A stretch of DNA of 64,000 nt from Nocardia concava NBRC 100430 (GCF_000308815.1 NZ_BAFX01000201.1:1-64000); one strand, 5' to 3'; shown: positions 16,966-26,418, numbered from the stretch's first letter. Made by a program: numbers and translations. Notes: generated by a model from the sequence alone, not told the origin.

Positions 16966-17829
16966 TCAATCTCCGAAGACTTCGTCGGCTGAGCTGGCTG
17001 TCACTGCCCTGTCGATCCAGACATCGAGCAGCTCGAGATCGGTACACGCGCCGACGCGAGCAACGGCCGACTCGTCCACGGCAATCCCTCGCTTACGCAG
17101 GATCGCCAGGATGGCCTTCGCCTCTCCTTTGGCTTCTCCTTTGGCCTCGCCCTGACTGAAGTAACGCCGGGCGAACTCGCTCTTGTACTCGTATGTTCCG
17201 GCGGTCATGAGGCTCTCCAAGAAGTGCCGGGCCGCTTCTGGCAAGACGGCCGTTACCAGGTCAATGTACATTTCGCCGTTAGGCGCGTCGACCAAGTTGG
17301 TGGCGACCACGCCGAAGACGGCATCCCTATGAGGATCGTTGTGGTGGGCGATCGCGGAGAGAACTGTCAGTTCCGGATTCGCCGTGGCGATAGCGGGGTC
17401 TGCCACCACCGGTACATCCGATGGTCGGATGACGATCGGTCTCAGGGTAAAGCCCGGGGCGACTGTGATCGGTCTTCGGCAGTAGGCAGCCGTGTGGTCA
17501 TCCGGACACAGCACGAGCAATACCGTGCCGCAACGCAATCGGGCGCGCAGGGTCGTGAGATAGACAGGCCAGCTCCAGATCTTTCTCCGGTCCGGTCGCA
17601 GTTGGACTTCCACGATCACGGCCAGCGCCGGATCGGTCCCGGCGGCAAGGACCACGACGGCGTCGGCCCGGTACTCTGTGGGGTCGATGTCGGGGCAATC
17701 GCCGGATTCCATTCGGGCATTGTCGAATTCGGGTAGCGGGGTCTCGGTGACGAGCGGCAGTAGCTCGGCGACGAGTTGCGGGCGGTGCCGGAACAGCTCG
17801 ATGAGTACTTCGTGCAGTACCGAGGGCAT
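16966..17829 (-). CDS. Possible PD-(D/E)XK-like (Rpn/transposase-type) protein
   Basis: A 287-residue protein. D56 (YRADAVV) followed by E74-V-Q76 (VIVEVQLRPD) on two predicted beta strands resembles the D...ExK core of PD-(D/E)XK nucleases with Q replacing K, as seen in Rpn/YhgA-like groups. The C-terminal region has a short tandem GEAKGEAKGEAK helix and a small helical domain that is repeated in the next ORF. Family members are common in multiple copies in Nocardia and Streptomyces genomes; function is unknown. A TAACCT hexamer (17836-17841) lies 6 bases before the ATG, suggesting leaderless transcription. The nuclease fold is my inference. Confidence 0.5.
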   Translation of the reverse strand: MPSVLHEVLIELFRHRPQLVAELLPLVTETPLPEFDNARMESGDCPDIDPTEYRADAVVVLAAGTDPALAVIVEVQLRPDRRKIWSWPVYLTTLRARLRCGTVLLVLCPDDHTAAYCRRPITVAPGFTLRPIVIRPSDVPVVADPAIATANPELTVLSAIAHHNDPHRDAVFGVVATNLVDAPNGEMYIDLVTAVLPEAARHFLESLMTAGTYEYKSEFARRYFSQGEAKGEAKGEAKAILAILRKRGIAVDESAVARVGACTDLELLDVWIDRAVTASSADEVFGD

Positions 17830-17989
17830 GACGGCAGGTTAGCAACGGCTACCGACAAGAAACTCCTGGTCAGGCGGCACTTTCGGACATTTGACGCGGA
17901 TGCGAATGCTTGGTTTTGGCAGGTGGTGTTTCGCGGCCGTAGCCGGTCCGGGTGTGGGGAGATACATCGCGCGCAATACGCTGTGGGGC

Positions 17990-18706
17990 ATGGCCTCCGA
18001 CGACCGTTTGTACTTTCGCCAGCTGCTCTCCGGCCGTGATTGGGCCGTGGGCGATCCGATCGCGACGCAGATGCGCAACTTCGCCTACCTGATCGGGGAT
18101 CGGGACAGCGGGGAATGCGTGGTCGTGGATCCGGCCTATGAGGCGGGACAGTTGGTCGAGATCGCCGAGGGTGATGGGATGCGGCTGACCGGGGTGCTGG
18201 CCACGCATCATCATCCCGATCACGTCGGCGGCACGATGATGGGGTTCACGCTGCGGGGCGTGAAGGAGCTGCTGGAGAAGACCGATGTGGCGGTGCACGT
18301 CAATGCAGAGGAGCTGCCGTGGGTCGCGAACGTCACCGGGATCGCGCCCAGTGAGCTGACCGGGCACGCGCACGGGGACAAGGTCGCGGTCGGCGGGTTC
18401 GAGATCGAGCTGCTGCACACGCCCGGGCACACGCCTGGCAGCCAGTGCTTCCTCTTCGAGGACCGCCTGATCGCGGGCGACACCCTGTTCGTCGACGGCT
18501 GCGGCCGCACCGACTTCCCCGGCGGCGACTCCGACGCGATGTTCCGCAGCCTGCGCTACCTTTCGGACCTGAAGTCGAACCCCACGGTCTACCCCGGCCA
18601 CTGGTACTCCGAAGAGCCCAGCGCCACCCTGTCCCACATCCGCGACCACAACTACGTAATGCGCCCCCAAACCCTCGAACAGTGGCACATGTTCATGCCC
18701 AGCTGA
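17990..18706 (+). CDS. Metallo-beta-lactamase-fold hydrolase, glyoxalase II-like
   Basis: A 238-residue MBL-fold enzyme with the metal-binding motif H73-x-H75-x-D77-H78 (THHHPDH), a later histidine in HTPGHTPGS, an Asp in IAGDTLF and a terminal metal histidine in VYPGHW. This set fits glyoxalase II/GloB-like thioester hydrolases; the natural substrate in mycothiol-using bacteria is not known from sequence. ATG 17990 agrees with the family start (DRLYFRQLLSGRD), and a TACGCT hexamer lies 7 bases upstream, so the message may be leaderless. An inverted repeat follows the gene. Confidence 0.8.
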   Translation: MASDDRLYFRQLLSGRDWAVGDPIATQMRNFAYLIGDRDSGECVVVDPAYEAGQLVEIAEGDGMRLTGVLATHHHPDHVGGTMMGFTLRGVKELLEKTDVAVHVNAEELPWVANVTGIAPSELTGHAHGDKVAVGGFEIELLHTPGHTPGSQCFLFEDRLIAGDTLFVDGCGRTDFPGGDSDAMFRSLRYLSDLKSNPTVYPGHWYSEEPSATLSHIRDHNYVMRPQTLEQWHMFMPS

Positions 18707-19017
18707 TTCCGCCGAGCGGCACATCCTGGAGGGGAACTTGGGGAGCTTCCAGACATTTCACCTCCAGGATGTGCCACTCGATGATCGCGTGGCTGGGTGA
18801 GCGGATGCGCTCGATCGGGGGTAGTCGATCTCGGCCACGCCATGGGGGCAAGAACCCTCGAGCCGCGGTCGGGGCGGGACGCCCGAGCCGACCCGGCGGT
18901 CAGGACGCCTCGAGCCCTACCAGCGCCAGTCTCGGCCGAGCCCGCCGCCGGAGAGCACCCTTCACAGCAATCCGCCCGCCCGGAAGGTATTCGGGGCGGG
19001 CGGATTTGGTGCGTGGG
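18707..19017. other. Intergenic region with one long-loop inverted repeat
   Basis: A perfect 15-bp inverted repeat (ggcacatcctggagg, 18718-18732, with 18761-18775) around a 28-base loop follows the hydrolase gene and may be its terminator. I see no gene in 18776-19017; open frames there lack a ribosome site and protein-like composition. Confidence 0.55.
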
Positions 19018-20118
19018 TCAGACCATCGTGCGGAGCCAGCCGTGGTTGTCGGCGAAGGTGCCGCGCTGGATGCCCGTGAGGGTGTCGCGCAGGGCCATGG
19101 TGACCTCACCGGGTTCGCCGTTGCCGATGGTGAATTCGCCCTCGGCGGAGCGAACCGAGCCGACGGGGATGACGACGGCGGCGGTGCCGCAGCCGAAAAC
19201 CTCGGTGATGTCGCCCGTTTCGACGCCCTTGCGCCATTCGGCGACCGAGATCTTGCGCTCCTCGACCTTGTAGCCGGAGTCGGCGGCCAGGGTGATGAGC
19301 GAGTCGCGGGTGATGCCGGGGAGCAGGGAGCCGGAGAGCTCCGGGGTCACCAGGCGGGCGTCGGAGCCGCTGCCGAAGACGAAGAACAGGTTGTTGGTGC
19401 CCATCTCCTCGACGTAGCGGTGCTCGCAGGCGTCGAGCCAGACCACCTGGTCGCAGCCCTTCTCCGCGGCCTGCTGCTGGGCCAGCAGCGAGGCGGCGTA
19501 GTTGCCCGCCACCTTGGCCTCGCCGGTGCCGCCGGGGGCCGCGCGCACGTATTCGGTGGACAGCCACACCTTGACCGGCTTCAGCCCGCGCGGGAAGTAC
19601 GCGCCGGCCGGGCCGCCGAGCAGCAGGTACTTGTAGCTGGCGGCGGGCTTCACGCCCAGGCCGACCTCGGTGGAGAACATGAACGGGCGCAGGTAGAGCG
19701 CGTCTTCACCACCGGCCGCGGGCACCCAGTCGGCGTCGACCTCGAGCAGCTGGCGAATGGATTCGATGAACAGCTCGTCGGGCAGCTGCGCCATCGCCAT
19801 GCGGGCCGCCGAGCGGCGGAAACGCGCGGCGTTCGCATCCACGCGGAAGGTGGCGATGCTGCCGTCGGCCTGACGGTAGGCCTTCAGGCCCTCGAAGATG
19901 GCCTGACCGTAGTGGAACACCATGGTCGCCGGGTCCATGGCCAGCGGCCCGTAGGGTTCGACGCGGCCGTTGGTCCACTGCCCGTCCACGTAATCCAGCG
20001 ACACCATGTGGTCGGTGAAGAAACGCCCGAATCCGGGCTCCGCGAGAATCTCCTGCCGCCGCTGCGCCGGTAGTGGCGCGGGATGCGGGACACGGGTGAA
20101 CTGCGCGGCAAGTGTCAT
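19018..20118 (-). CDS. ilvE: Branched-chain amino acid aminotransferase
   Basis: A 366-residue fold-type IV PLP enzyme. The PLP lysine is K202 (GEAKVAGNYA); family motifs FHYGQAIFEGLKAYR, YLRPFMF and EEMGTNNLFF are present. It interconverts leucine, isoleucine and valine with their keto acids. The sequence and location (near gcvT and the cob genes) match Rv2210c. ATG 20118 is the start: similarity begins there, and a TAGACT hexamer lies exactly 7 bases upstream (20126-20131), which suggests leaderless transcription. The frame is open upstream to 20349, but that stretch crosses the divergent gene's promoter and has no homology. Confidence 0.92.
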   Translation of the reverse strand: MTLAAQFTRVPHPAPLPAQRRQEILAEPGFGRFFTDHMVSLDYVDGQWTNGRVEPYGPLAMDPATMVFHYGQAIFEGLKAYRQADGSIATFRVDANAARFRRSAARMAMAQLPDELFIESIRQLLEVDADWVPAAGGEDALYLRPFMFSTEVGLGVKPAASYKYLLLGGPAGAYFPRGLKPVKVWLSTEYVRAAPGGTGEAKVAGNYAASLLAQQQAAEKGCDQVVWLDACEHRYVEEMGTNNLFFVFGSGSDARLVTPELSGSLLPGITRDSLITLAADSGYKVEERKISVAEWRKGVETGDITEVFGCGTAAVVIPVGSVRSAEGEFTIGNGEPGEVTMALRDTLTGIQRGTFADNHGWLRTMV

Positions 20119-20231
20119 GACCTGGAGTCTAATTCGCCGGTCTCGACACGCCGGTGCGGGATACCCATCTTGGTCGGCGGGTGCTGTTCGGTAACCGGCC
20201 GCGGTCCACGGGGCTGGATAGGGTGGGCGGG

Positions 20232-21068
20232 GTGTACCCGGAGTATCCGACGTCCAAGCCACCCCGTTCCTCCCGGCCGCTGGTGATCGCGCTGGTCGCG
20301 GTGAGCGTGCTCGGACTGGTCGCCATCCTGGTGGTCGCGGCGCTGGCACCCGCGCACACGGTGACCGGAACCGCGCTTCCCGCAGACCAATACGGGTTCC
20401 AGGACACGGCGACCAAGACGAAGCCGCTGCCGACGACCACGACCTCCGCCCCGAACCCCACCATCGCGGCGGTGACGCCGGGCTGGCAGACCGCGTACTC
20501 CATCTCCCGCAATGCCGTGTACGACGTCCCGCAGGACTGGACGGTCCCGACCCCTACGACCATCATCGGCTTCGAGAGCGGCAGCAACCGCGTGGTCATG
20601 AGCGGCGCGGCCGAACTCCAGCCCAAGTCCTGCGAAGGCCACCACTCCCGAGCCATCGCAGGCGTGACCGGCTCCAAACTCGGCGACACCGCCGCCGCGG
20701 CCACCGACGTCGCCAAGAACTGGGCGACGGTGAAAGCGATGAACGACGACCGCCCCAACGACACCTACACGGTCAGCGGCGCCGAAACCCTCACCGTCCA
20801 AGGCAAACCCGCCGCCCACGTCACCGCAACCCTCACCAACCCCGGCTCCGTCGACTGCTCCCACCCGGCCTCGGGTGTCGTCCACACCCTCGCGATCGCG
20901 GGCAACAAGGGCCAGTCCGTGGTCATGGTCATCTATGCCGACCAGGCCGTCGACGGCGCGGCGACCGACGACATCCTCCGGCAGGTGCTCACCACCCTGC
21001 GCCCCGCCGGCCTGAAATTCGACGACTGCAAACAGGACAACGACGTCGTCGGCACCTGGTGCGGCTGA
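20232..21068 (+). CDS. Membrane-anchored extracytoplasmic protein, unknown function
   Basis: A 278-residue protein with a short Pro-rich cytoplasmic start (VYPEYPTSKPPRSSRP), one transmembrane helix (LVIALVAVSVLGLVAILVVAALA), a Thr-rich linker, and an external domain with four cysteines (one each in KSCEG, VDCSH, DDCK and TWCG) that could form disulfides. This layout is common in actinobacterial envelope proteins near ilvE/gcvT; the family function is unknown. GTG 20232 is preferred: TAGGGT (20219-20224) lies 7 bases upstream, fitting a leaderless start. Alternatives are GTG 20223 and GTG 20154. It is divergent from ilvE. Confidence 0.6.
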   Translation: MYPEYPTSKPPRSSRPLVIALVAVSVLGLVAILVVAALAPAHTVTGTALPADQYGFQDTATKTKPLPTTTTSAPNPTIAAVTPGWQTAYSISRNAVYDVPQDWTVPTPTTIIGFESGSNRVVMSGAAELQPKSCEGHHSRAIAGVTGSKLGDTAAAATDVAKNWATVKAMNDDRPNDTYTVSGAETLTVQGKPAAHVTATLTNPGSVDCSHPASGVVHTLAIAGNKGQSVVMVIYADQAVDGAATDDILRQVLTTLRPAGLKFDDCKQDNDVVGTWCG

Positions 21069-21071
21069 AAG

Positions 21072-21527
21072 TCATCGATCCAAGCGCAGTTCGAAGGTGA
21101 TCATGTCGCGCCCCGGACCGTTGTAGTCCACGACCGGGCCGTTGACGGTGAACCCCAGCGTGCGGTGGAACGCGATCGAGCCGCGATTGCCGGGCGAAGT
21201 GATCGCGGTGATCACCGTCCTGCCATCGGCTTTCGCCGCCGCGATGAACCGGTCGTAGAGTTCCCGGCCCAGCCCGGTTCCGCGATGGTCGGGGCGAACA
21301 CCGACGAAATGGATATACGCCCTGACCGGGTCGTCCGGCACGAAGAATCCGATCAGGAATCCGACGAGCCGGTCGGACTGCTCCGCGACCAAGCTGGTTT
21401 TCGCGAAATGATCCAGAAACAGCCGGGGCAGGGCCGCCACGACCGAACGGCCCCACCAGTCGTCCACGACACCGGACACGGCGTCATAGTCGGCCGGGAC
21501 CGCCGGTCGGATCAGCGGCTCGACCAC
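21072..21527 (-). CDS. GNAT-family N-acetyltransferase
   Basis: A 151-residue GNAT enzyme. The acetyl-CoA pyrophosphate-binding motif A is seen as VGVRPDHRGTGLGREL (R/Q-x-x-G-x-G/A), followed by NRGSIAFHRTLGFTV, the usual motif B. The acceptor substrate is unknown. I place the start at GTG 21527 (reading VVEPLIRPAVPADYD), 31 bases after the gcvT stop, because the open frame upstream overlaps gcvT and has no GNAT similarity. It is probably co-transcribed with gcvT. Confidence 0.75.
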   Translation of the reverse strand: MVEPLIRPAVPADYDAVSGVVDDWWGRSVVAALPRLFLDHFAKTSLVAEQSDRLVGFLIGFFVPDDPVRAYIHFVGVRPDHRGTGLGRELYDRFIAAAKADGRTVITAITSPGNRGSIAFHRTLGFTVNGPVVDYNGPGRDMITFELRLDR

Positions 21528-21558
21528 CGGAGACTCTCGCTCTGAACCGGAAACCCGC

Positions 21559-22659
21559 TCAGGCCGTGCGGGTTTCGACGAACGGCGGGCGGATGACCTC
21601 GCAGCGCAGGCGTCGGCCGCGCACGTCCACCTCGACCTGATCGCCCGGCTCGATACCCGCGGCGGTGTCGAGGAGCGCCAAGGCGATGCCGACCTTGAGA
21701 CTGGGCGAGAAAGTGCCGGAGGTGGTTTCACCGACCTGGTCGTCGCCGCGCATCACGGTCTGCCCTTGACGCAGCACACCCTTGTCGATCGCCTTGAGCC
21801 CCAGCAGAATTTGACGCGGCCCAGCGGCCTTCTCGGCTTCCAGCGCCGACTTGCCCCAGAACTCCGGCTTCTTCCAGCCGACAGCCCATCCGGTGCGGGC
21901 CTGCAGCGGCGAAATGTCCAGGGACAGTTCATGTCCGTGCAGCGGGTAGCCCATCTCGGTCCGCAAGGTGTCACGCGCACCCAGCCCGGCAGGCTGGCCA
22001 TCGGCTGCCTGCACCTCGGCGACCAGCGCACGGAACACAGCCTCGGCATCCTCCCACCGAGGCAGCAGCTCGTAGCCGTGCTCACCGGTGTAGCCGGTGC
22101 GGCAGACCCGGACCGGGCGGCCATCCCACTCGGCATCCTCGTAAGCCATGTATTCCATGTCGGTCGGCAGGCCGAGCTTGGCCAGCACCTCCGCCGACCG
22201 CGGCCCCTGCACAGCGAAGACCGCGTAGCCGCGGTGCTCGTCGGTGATGGTGATGCCCTCGGGCGCGACCTTCTGCAGCTCCGCCACTACGGTCGCGGTA
22301 TTCGCGGCATTCGGCACGAGGAAGATCTCGTCATCGCTCACGTAGTAGGCGATGAGGTCATCGATCACGCCGCCTTCGGGCGTGCAGCACAGCGTGTACT
22401 GCGCCTTCCCCGGGCGAATCCGGTTCAAATCATTGGTGAGCGCCGAGTTCACGAAGGCCGCCGCCCCCGCCCCCTTCACGGTCGCCTTCCCGAGGTGGCT
22501 GACATCAAACAGCCCCACGGTGGTCCGCACTGCGGTGTGCTCCCCCACGGTGCCCGCATACGAAACCGGCATCTCCCACCCCCCGAACGGTGCGAAGCTG
22601 GCTCCCAGCTCGACATGAACAGCGTGGATGGGTCCCTGCAGCAGTTTCTCGTCGGTCAC
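21559..22659 (-). CDS. gcvT: Aminomethyltransferase, glycine cleavage system T protein
   Basis: A 366-residue T protein, which moves the aminomethyl carbon from lipoyl-H protein to tetrahydrofolate and releases ammonia. Family signatures: GGWEMPVSY near the N-terminus, FDVSHLGK, the catalytic-site Asp in LTNDLNRI, RTGYTGEHGYEL and RTEMGYPLHGHEL. The gcvP/gcvH genes are not nearby, as in M. tuberculosis (Rv2211c). Start GTG 22659 has TAAGCT (22667-22672) 7 bases upstream, another leaderless-type start. Confidence 0.92.
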   Translation of the reverse strand: MTDEKLLQGPIHAVHVELGASFAPFGGWEMPVSYAGTVGEHTAVRTTVGLFDVSHLGKATVKGAGAAAFVNSALTNDLNRIRPGKAQYTLCCTPEGGVIDDLIAYYVSDDEIFLVPNAANTATVVAELQKVAPEGITITDEHRGYAVFAVQGPRSAEVLAKLGLPTDMEYMAYEDAEWDGRPVRVCRTGYTGEHGYELLPRWEDAEAVFRALVAEVQAADGQPAGLGARDTLRTEMGYPLHGHELSLDISPLQARTGWAVGWKKPEFWGKSALEAEKAAGPRQILLGLKAIDKGVLRQGQTVMRGDDQVGETTSGTFSPSLKVGIALALLDTAAGIEPGDQVEVDVRGRRLRCEVIRPPFVETRTA

Positions 22660-22767
22660 CCGAAGCAGCTTATCGGTCCACCGTCATCCGGTTGCCTCCG
22701 GAACCGATCCACCACCGCGAAGTATCCCCATTCCTCTTGCCGAGCCGACCGGGACCTCGCAATAACC

Positions 22768-23763
22768 TCACAGGCTGTGGGCCTGGGCGGTCGTCTCGAT
22801 CGGGCCGAGACAAGCGAGGAATCCGGCTTCGTCCATCACCTCGATCCGCTGTCCGCGCGCCCGAAGCTCGACCACTCGCCGCGCCTTCGATGTCGTGAAT
22901 GCGGCGGGGTCGGTGCCCTGGAAGCCGTCGCCGATGACCAGACCGGTGGTCCGCCGCGTGACGTTCCGGGCCGGTGTCGCGCCGTGGGCGGCGATCGCGT
23001 TCCATGCCTCCTGGCGTTTCATAGCCGTGAGATCGCCTGTGAACACGATGATTTCGCCGCACAGCGGGTGTGTGGGGTCGGTGCCGGTCACGGTGGGGAT
23101 GACCAATTCCTCATGCCCGAACCAGGATCGGCGCGGCCGCTCCCTCACCTCGGGCTGGGCGCGAGCTATCCCGGATGCGGCGCGGACCGGTTCCGTCCGC
23201 AATGGGCGATCGACCACCAGGCGCTCGAGCGCTGCCAGTGAATCGACACCGGACCGTTCGGCCAGGGCGATCACGATGTCGGCGGCGGCCGCGGCATCTG
23301 CGGCGGCGTCGTGGTGGTTGGTGAAATCGATGCCCAGTGCGGCCGCGACGTGCGGCAGGCGGTAGCTGTCGAGGTTCAGGTGGCGGCGGGCCAGTGACAG
23401 GCTGCAGCTGAAATCCCATGCGGGCGCCTGGATTCCACTGCGGACGCAGGCTTCCCGGATCGCGCCGCTGTCGAACCCGGCGTTATGGGCGATGAGCGGC
23501 AAATCTCCGACCGTCGCGACCACCTCTGGAAAGCGCTCGCCGAAGCAAGGCTGATCGGCGACCATCGCCGCCGAGATCCCGTGCACGCGAATGTTGTGCC
23601 AGTTGAAGAAGTCCAGCCCCGCGGGCGGGCGGCACAGCCACGAGGCAGTCGCCTCGCGCCTTCCGTCGCGCACGACGGTGACGCCGACCGCGCAGATACT
23701 GCCCCGCGCGGAATTGGCGGTCTCGACATCGATGGCGGCGAACGACAGTCCCGCCATGTTCAC
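22768..23763 (-). CDS. DEDDh 3'-5' exonuclease with C-terminal BRCT domain
   Basis: A 331-residue protein. Residues ~5-165 form a DnaQ-like exonuclease: D12 and E14 (AAIDVETAN), the central Asp in IAHNAGFDSG, and the HxxxxD end in NHHDAAADA. Residues ~230-315 resemble a BRCT domain (GEIIVFTGDL, then VTRRTTGLVIGDG). The combination is seen in actinobacterial exonucleases related to the DNA polymerase III epsilon subunit and suggests a DNA repair or processing role. GTG 23763 overlaps the stop of the upstream gene (GTGA); ATG 23757 is also possible. Confidence 0.85.
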   Translation of the reverse strand: MNMAGLSFAAIDVETANSARGSICAVGVTVVRDGRREATASWLCRPPAGLDFFNWHNIRVHGISAAMVADQPCFGERFPEVVATVGDLPLIAHNAGFDSGAIREACVRSGIQAPAWDFSCSLSLARRHLNLDSYRLPHVAAALGIDFTNHHDAAADAAAAADIVIALAERSGVDSLAALERLVVDRPLRTEPVRAASGIARAQPEVRERPRRSWFGHEELVIPTVTGTDPTHPLCGEIIVFTGDLTAMKRQEAWNAIAAHGATPARNVTRRTTGLVIGDGFQGTDPAAFTTSKARRVVELRARGQRIEVMDEAGFLACLGPIETTAQAHSL

Positions 23764-24296
23764 CGCACCGCGAGCGGCAACGGCCGCGCGACGGGACCAC
23801 CGAGCTCGACCAGGAAACCCCGGGCCAGCCGCAGAGATTCGAACGCCGCCCAGGCATCGGCCAGATCCGCGAGCCCCCGGGCGAGGGTGAGCACCGGGCG
23901 GATGTGATCGTCGACCACGTCGACCTGCGAGTCGGTCAGCGACACCTCCGTCGGTGACACGACCACCGGCCAGCGCGGCCGAACGAACTTCCCACCCGCC
24001 GCGTCCTGCTCATCGAACTTCTGATCCGCGGATTCGACCGCGCCACGCACGGTTTCGACCGTCGCCTCGAGATCAACGACGCCCGCGGCCTCCTCGACCC
24101 GGACATCGTCGGTCGGCACGACCGGGAATCGCGCTGTGAGACTCTCGATCTCCACGTCTCGCGACCGCTCCAACACCCAAGCGCCCGATAGCCGCGACTC
24201 CCCCAGCGCCATCCCCACATTCACGTGCCAGATAACCAGCCGATCCCCGGCCGAGCCGAGCACCGCAACGGAATGAAGATCGGACGAGGCAGCCAT
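23760..24296 (-). CDS. Hypothetical protein (178 aa)
   Basis: A soluble, acidic protein of 178 residues with no family I recognise. It has a beta-rich N-terminal part (VAVLGSAGDRLVIWHVNVGMA) and a helical C-terminal half. It overlaps the exonuclease start by four bases and so is probably translated together with it, which hints at a shared role. ATG 24296 is chosen as start because a GGAG site lies just upstream and the sequence before it is Trp/Arg-rich shadow-like text. Confidence 0.5.
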   Translation of the reverse strand: MAASSDLHSVAVLGSAGDRLVIWHVNVGMALGESRLSGAWVLERSRDVEIESLTARFPVVPTDDVRVEEAAGVVDLEATVETVRGAVESADQKFDEQDAAGGKFVRPRWPVVVSPTEVSLTDSQVDVVDDHIRPVLTLARGLADLADAWAAFESLRLARGFLVELGGPVARPLPLAVR

Positions 24297-24550
24297 AACG
24301 CTCCACAGTCGAGGCGAACAGATACCCGGCCACGTTAGAGCATCCCACCGACAAACTCCCCGCGAACCCCACACCAATTCCCAACGCGCCCAAACAATTC
24401 CAACCGCCGGGTTTGCCCGATCCTCTCCACCGCACTCTTCGACCCACCCCATCGGCTGCCGAAACCACCCCGCCGCGCGCCGGACCAACGATCTTGCTCC
24501 CGCCCATGGAATAGTTCGCGACGACAGCGACCCGCCCACCCGGAGGATCC

Positions 24551-24949
24551 ATGTCCGACTCGGAATCGACAGCGCCCGCCGCGCCTCTACGCCAACGCGG
24601 CCCAGCGCTGCTGCTCCTCACGGTCCCCGGCATCCTCTTCTGCCTCGCGCCGTTCGTAGCGAACCGTATCGAACCGCGCATTCTCGGCATCCCATTCCTG
24701 ATCGCCTACCTCATCGCCGTCACCGTCCTGACCGGGCCGCTGATCTGGCTCGCAGCTCATTTCGATCCCGCATACCGTTCCGGCGCAGCGGAATTCGTTC
24801 CGGCTGATGACATCTCCGTGGCTCCCACCGACGCCGCATCAGGTCCCGCAGACCCGGCCACAGGCGCACAGGTTCAAGACCCTGATGCGAACTCGGCGTA
24901 TCCGGAAAGCCCCGGCCCCGGCGCAGATCTCCCCGAGGACCTTCGATGA
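24551..24949 (+). CDS. DUF3311-type small membrane subunit of the SSF transporter
   Basis: A 132-residue protein with two transmembrane helices (ALLLLTVPGILFCLAPF and FLIAYLIAVTVLTGPLIWLAAHF) and a disordered acidic/Pro-rich tail. DUF3311 proteins are usually encoded directly before a sodium:solute symporter, as here, where the stop overlaps the next start (ATGA at 24946). It is probably an accessory subunit. The ATG has a GGAGGATCC site upstream. Confidence 0.75.
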   Translation: MSDSESTAPAAPLRQRGPALLLLTVPGILFCLAPFVANRIEPRILGIPFLIAYLIAVTVLTGPLIWLAAHFDPAYRSGAAEFVPADDISVAPTDAASGPADPATGAQVQDPDANSAYPESPGPGADLPEDLR

Positions 24950-26418
24950 CGGGCCGTGCGACGGTCGCCGTCAGCCTCTTCGCGATCGCCATGGTTGCTA
25001 CCGTCGCGATCGGCATACTCTCGGCACGTGGCCGGGCCCGATCCATGTCCGAATGGTCGATCACCGAACGCGGACTGGGCACGCTGTTCGTCTTGGTGTT
25101 GATGGCGGGCGAGAGCTACACGAGCTTCTCGTTTCTCGGCGCGGCCGGTTGGTCCTACCGCTACGGCGTTCCGATCTTCTATCTGATCGCGTACCTGAGC
25201 ACCGGGTTGGCCGTCGCTTATCTGGTGGCGCCCGCGCTCTGGACCTATTGCGCGCGACACCATCTGGTGTCGATCGCGGATATCGCCGAACACCGTTTCC
25301 GCTCAAGGCCTTTGGGCATAGCCGTCGCATTGATCTGCACGATCTTCCTGGTTCCCTATGTGCAGCTACAGATCCAGGGCATGGGCGTAGTCGTCAACGC
25401 CATGTCCTACGGCGCCATCAACCTGAAAACCGCCGCGGTCATCTCATTCCTCGTCGCCGAGACCTTCATCCTGACCTCCGGCCTCCGCGGCTCAGCCTGG
25501 GTAAGCGTCCTCAAGGACAGCCTCGCCGTCCTCTCGATAGCCATCCTCGCCATCTACCTCCCCTGGCACTACTTCCACGGCCCCGCCGAACTCCTGAACC
25601 GCCTCGTCACCGAAAAGCCGCAATGGCTGACCTTCCCCGGCGCAGGCGGCGGCACCTTCGGCGCCTCCTGGTTCATCTCCACGATCATCCTGAACGCCAT
25701 CACCATCTGCGTCTTCCCCACCACAGTCGCCGGCTACCTCTCCGCCAAATCCCCAAACGCCCTCCGCCGCAACTCAATCCTCCTCCCCTGGTACCAGGTC
25801 CTCCTCCTGGTCCCCATCCTCATCGGCGCCGCCGCCCTCTTCGCCGCCCCAACCCTCCACAACCCTGACCTAGCCCTCTTTACCCTCGTAACCGACTCCC
25901 TCCCGCCCCCGGTCGTAGCCCTGATCGGAATCGCAGGAGCCCTGTCAGCGATCGTCCCCATGAGCGTCTTCCTGGTTGCCATCGGCACACTCTGTGGCCG
26001 AACCATCCTCGGCGGCGGCCTCCGCGGGGGCGGCGCCTCCGATTCCCGCCAACGCCAAGCCTCCCAGCTCATAGGCCTCCTCGTCGGCGCAATCGCCCTA
26101 GCCGGAGCCCTCCTCTACCCCAAACTCCTGGTCAACCTCTCCGTCCTCTCCTACGAGGGCATTGCCCAACTGGTTCCGGCGGTCCTCCTCGGCCTGTACT
26201 GGCGACGTCTGACCGCGCTCGGCGTGGGTGCCGGGCTCCTGACCGGCGGAGCGGCGGTCCTCCTTCTCCACGCCACCGGCAACGACCCGCTTTTCGGAGT
26301 CAATGGCGGCATCTTCGCGCTGGCGGCAAACCTGATCGTCGCAGGCGCAATCTCCACGGCACGTCCCAGTGCCGACCATTCGCCCACAGCGATCATTTCT
26401 TCAATAGAGCAGGTGTAA
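24946..26418 (+). CDS. Sodium:solute symporter (SSF family), monocarboxylate/pantothenate-like
   Basis: A 490-residue permease with about 13 hydrophobic segments. The first helices and the FLGAAGWSYRYGVPIFYLIAY segment are typical of SSF proteins, and the pairing with a DUF3311 subunit is typical of MctP-like carriers of short carboxylates. The substrate cannot be told from the sequence. It is coupled to the previous gene by overlap. The C-terminal tail is short and polar. No regulator is adjacent. Confidence 0.8.
   Translation: MTGRATVAVSLFAIAMVATVAIGILSARGRARSMSEWSITERGLGTLFVLVLMAGESYTSFSFLGAAGWSYRYGVPIFYLIAYLSTGLAVAYLVAPALWTYCARHHLVSIADIAEHRFRSRPLGIAVALICTIFLVPYVQLQIQGMGVVVNAMSYGAINLKTAAVISFLVAETFILTSGLRGSAWVSVLKDSLAVLSIAILAIYLPWHYFHGPAELLNRLVTEKPQWLTFPGAGGGTFGASWFISTIILNAITICVFPTTVAGYLSAKSPNALRRNSILLPWYQVLLLVPILIGAAALFAAPTLHNPDLALFTLVTDSLPPPVVALIGIAGALSAIVPMSVFLVAIGTLCGRTILGGGLRGGGASDSRQRQASQLIGLLVGAIALAGALLYPKLLVNLSVLSYEGIAQLVPAVLLGLYWRRLTALGVGAGLLTGGAAVLLLHATGNDPLFGVNGGIFALAANLIVAGAISTARPSADHSPTAIISSIEQV

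Noticed and set aside
17125..17160. CRISPR-like or regulatory tandem repeat
   Set aside because: The repeated 12-base units lie inside a coding frame and encode GEAK repeats; there are no spacers.
18445..20073. Long plus-strand open frame across the hydrolase end and ilvE
   Set aside because: It is the antisense of ilvE and extends through an intergenic hairpin; no protein-like motifs.
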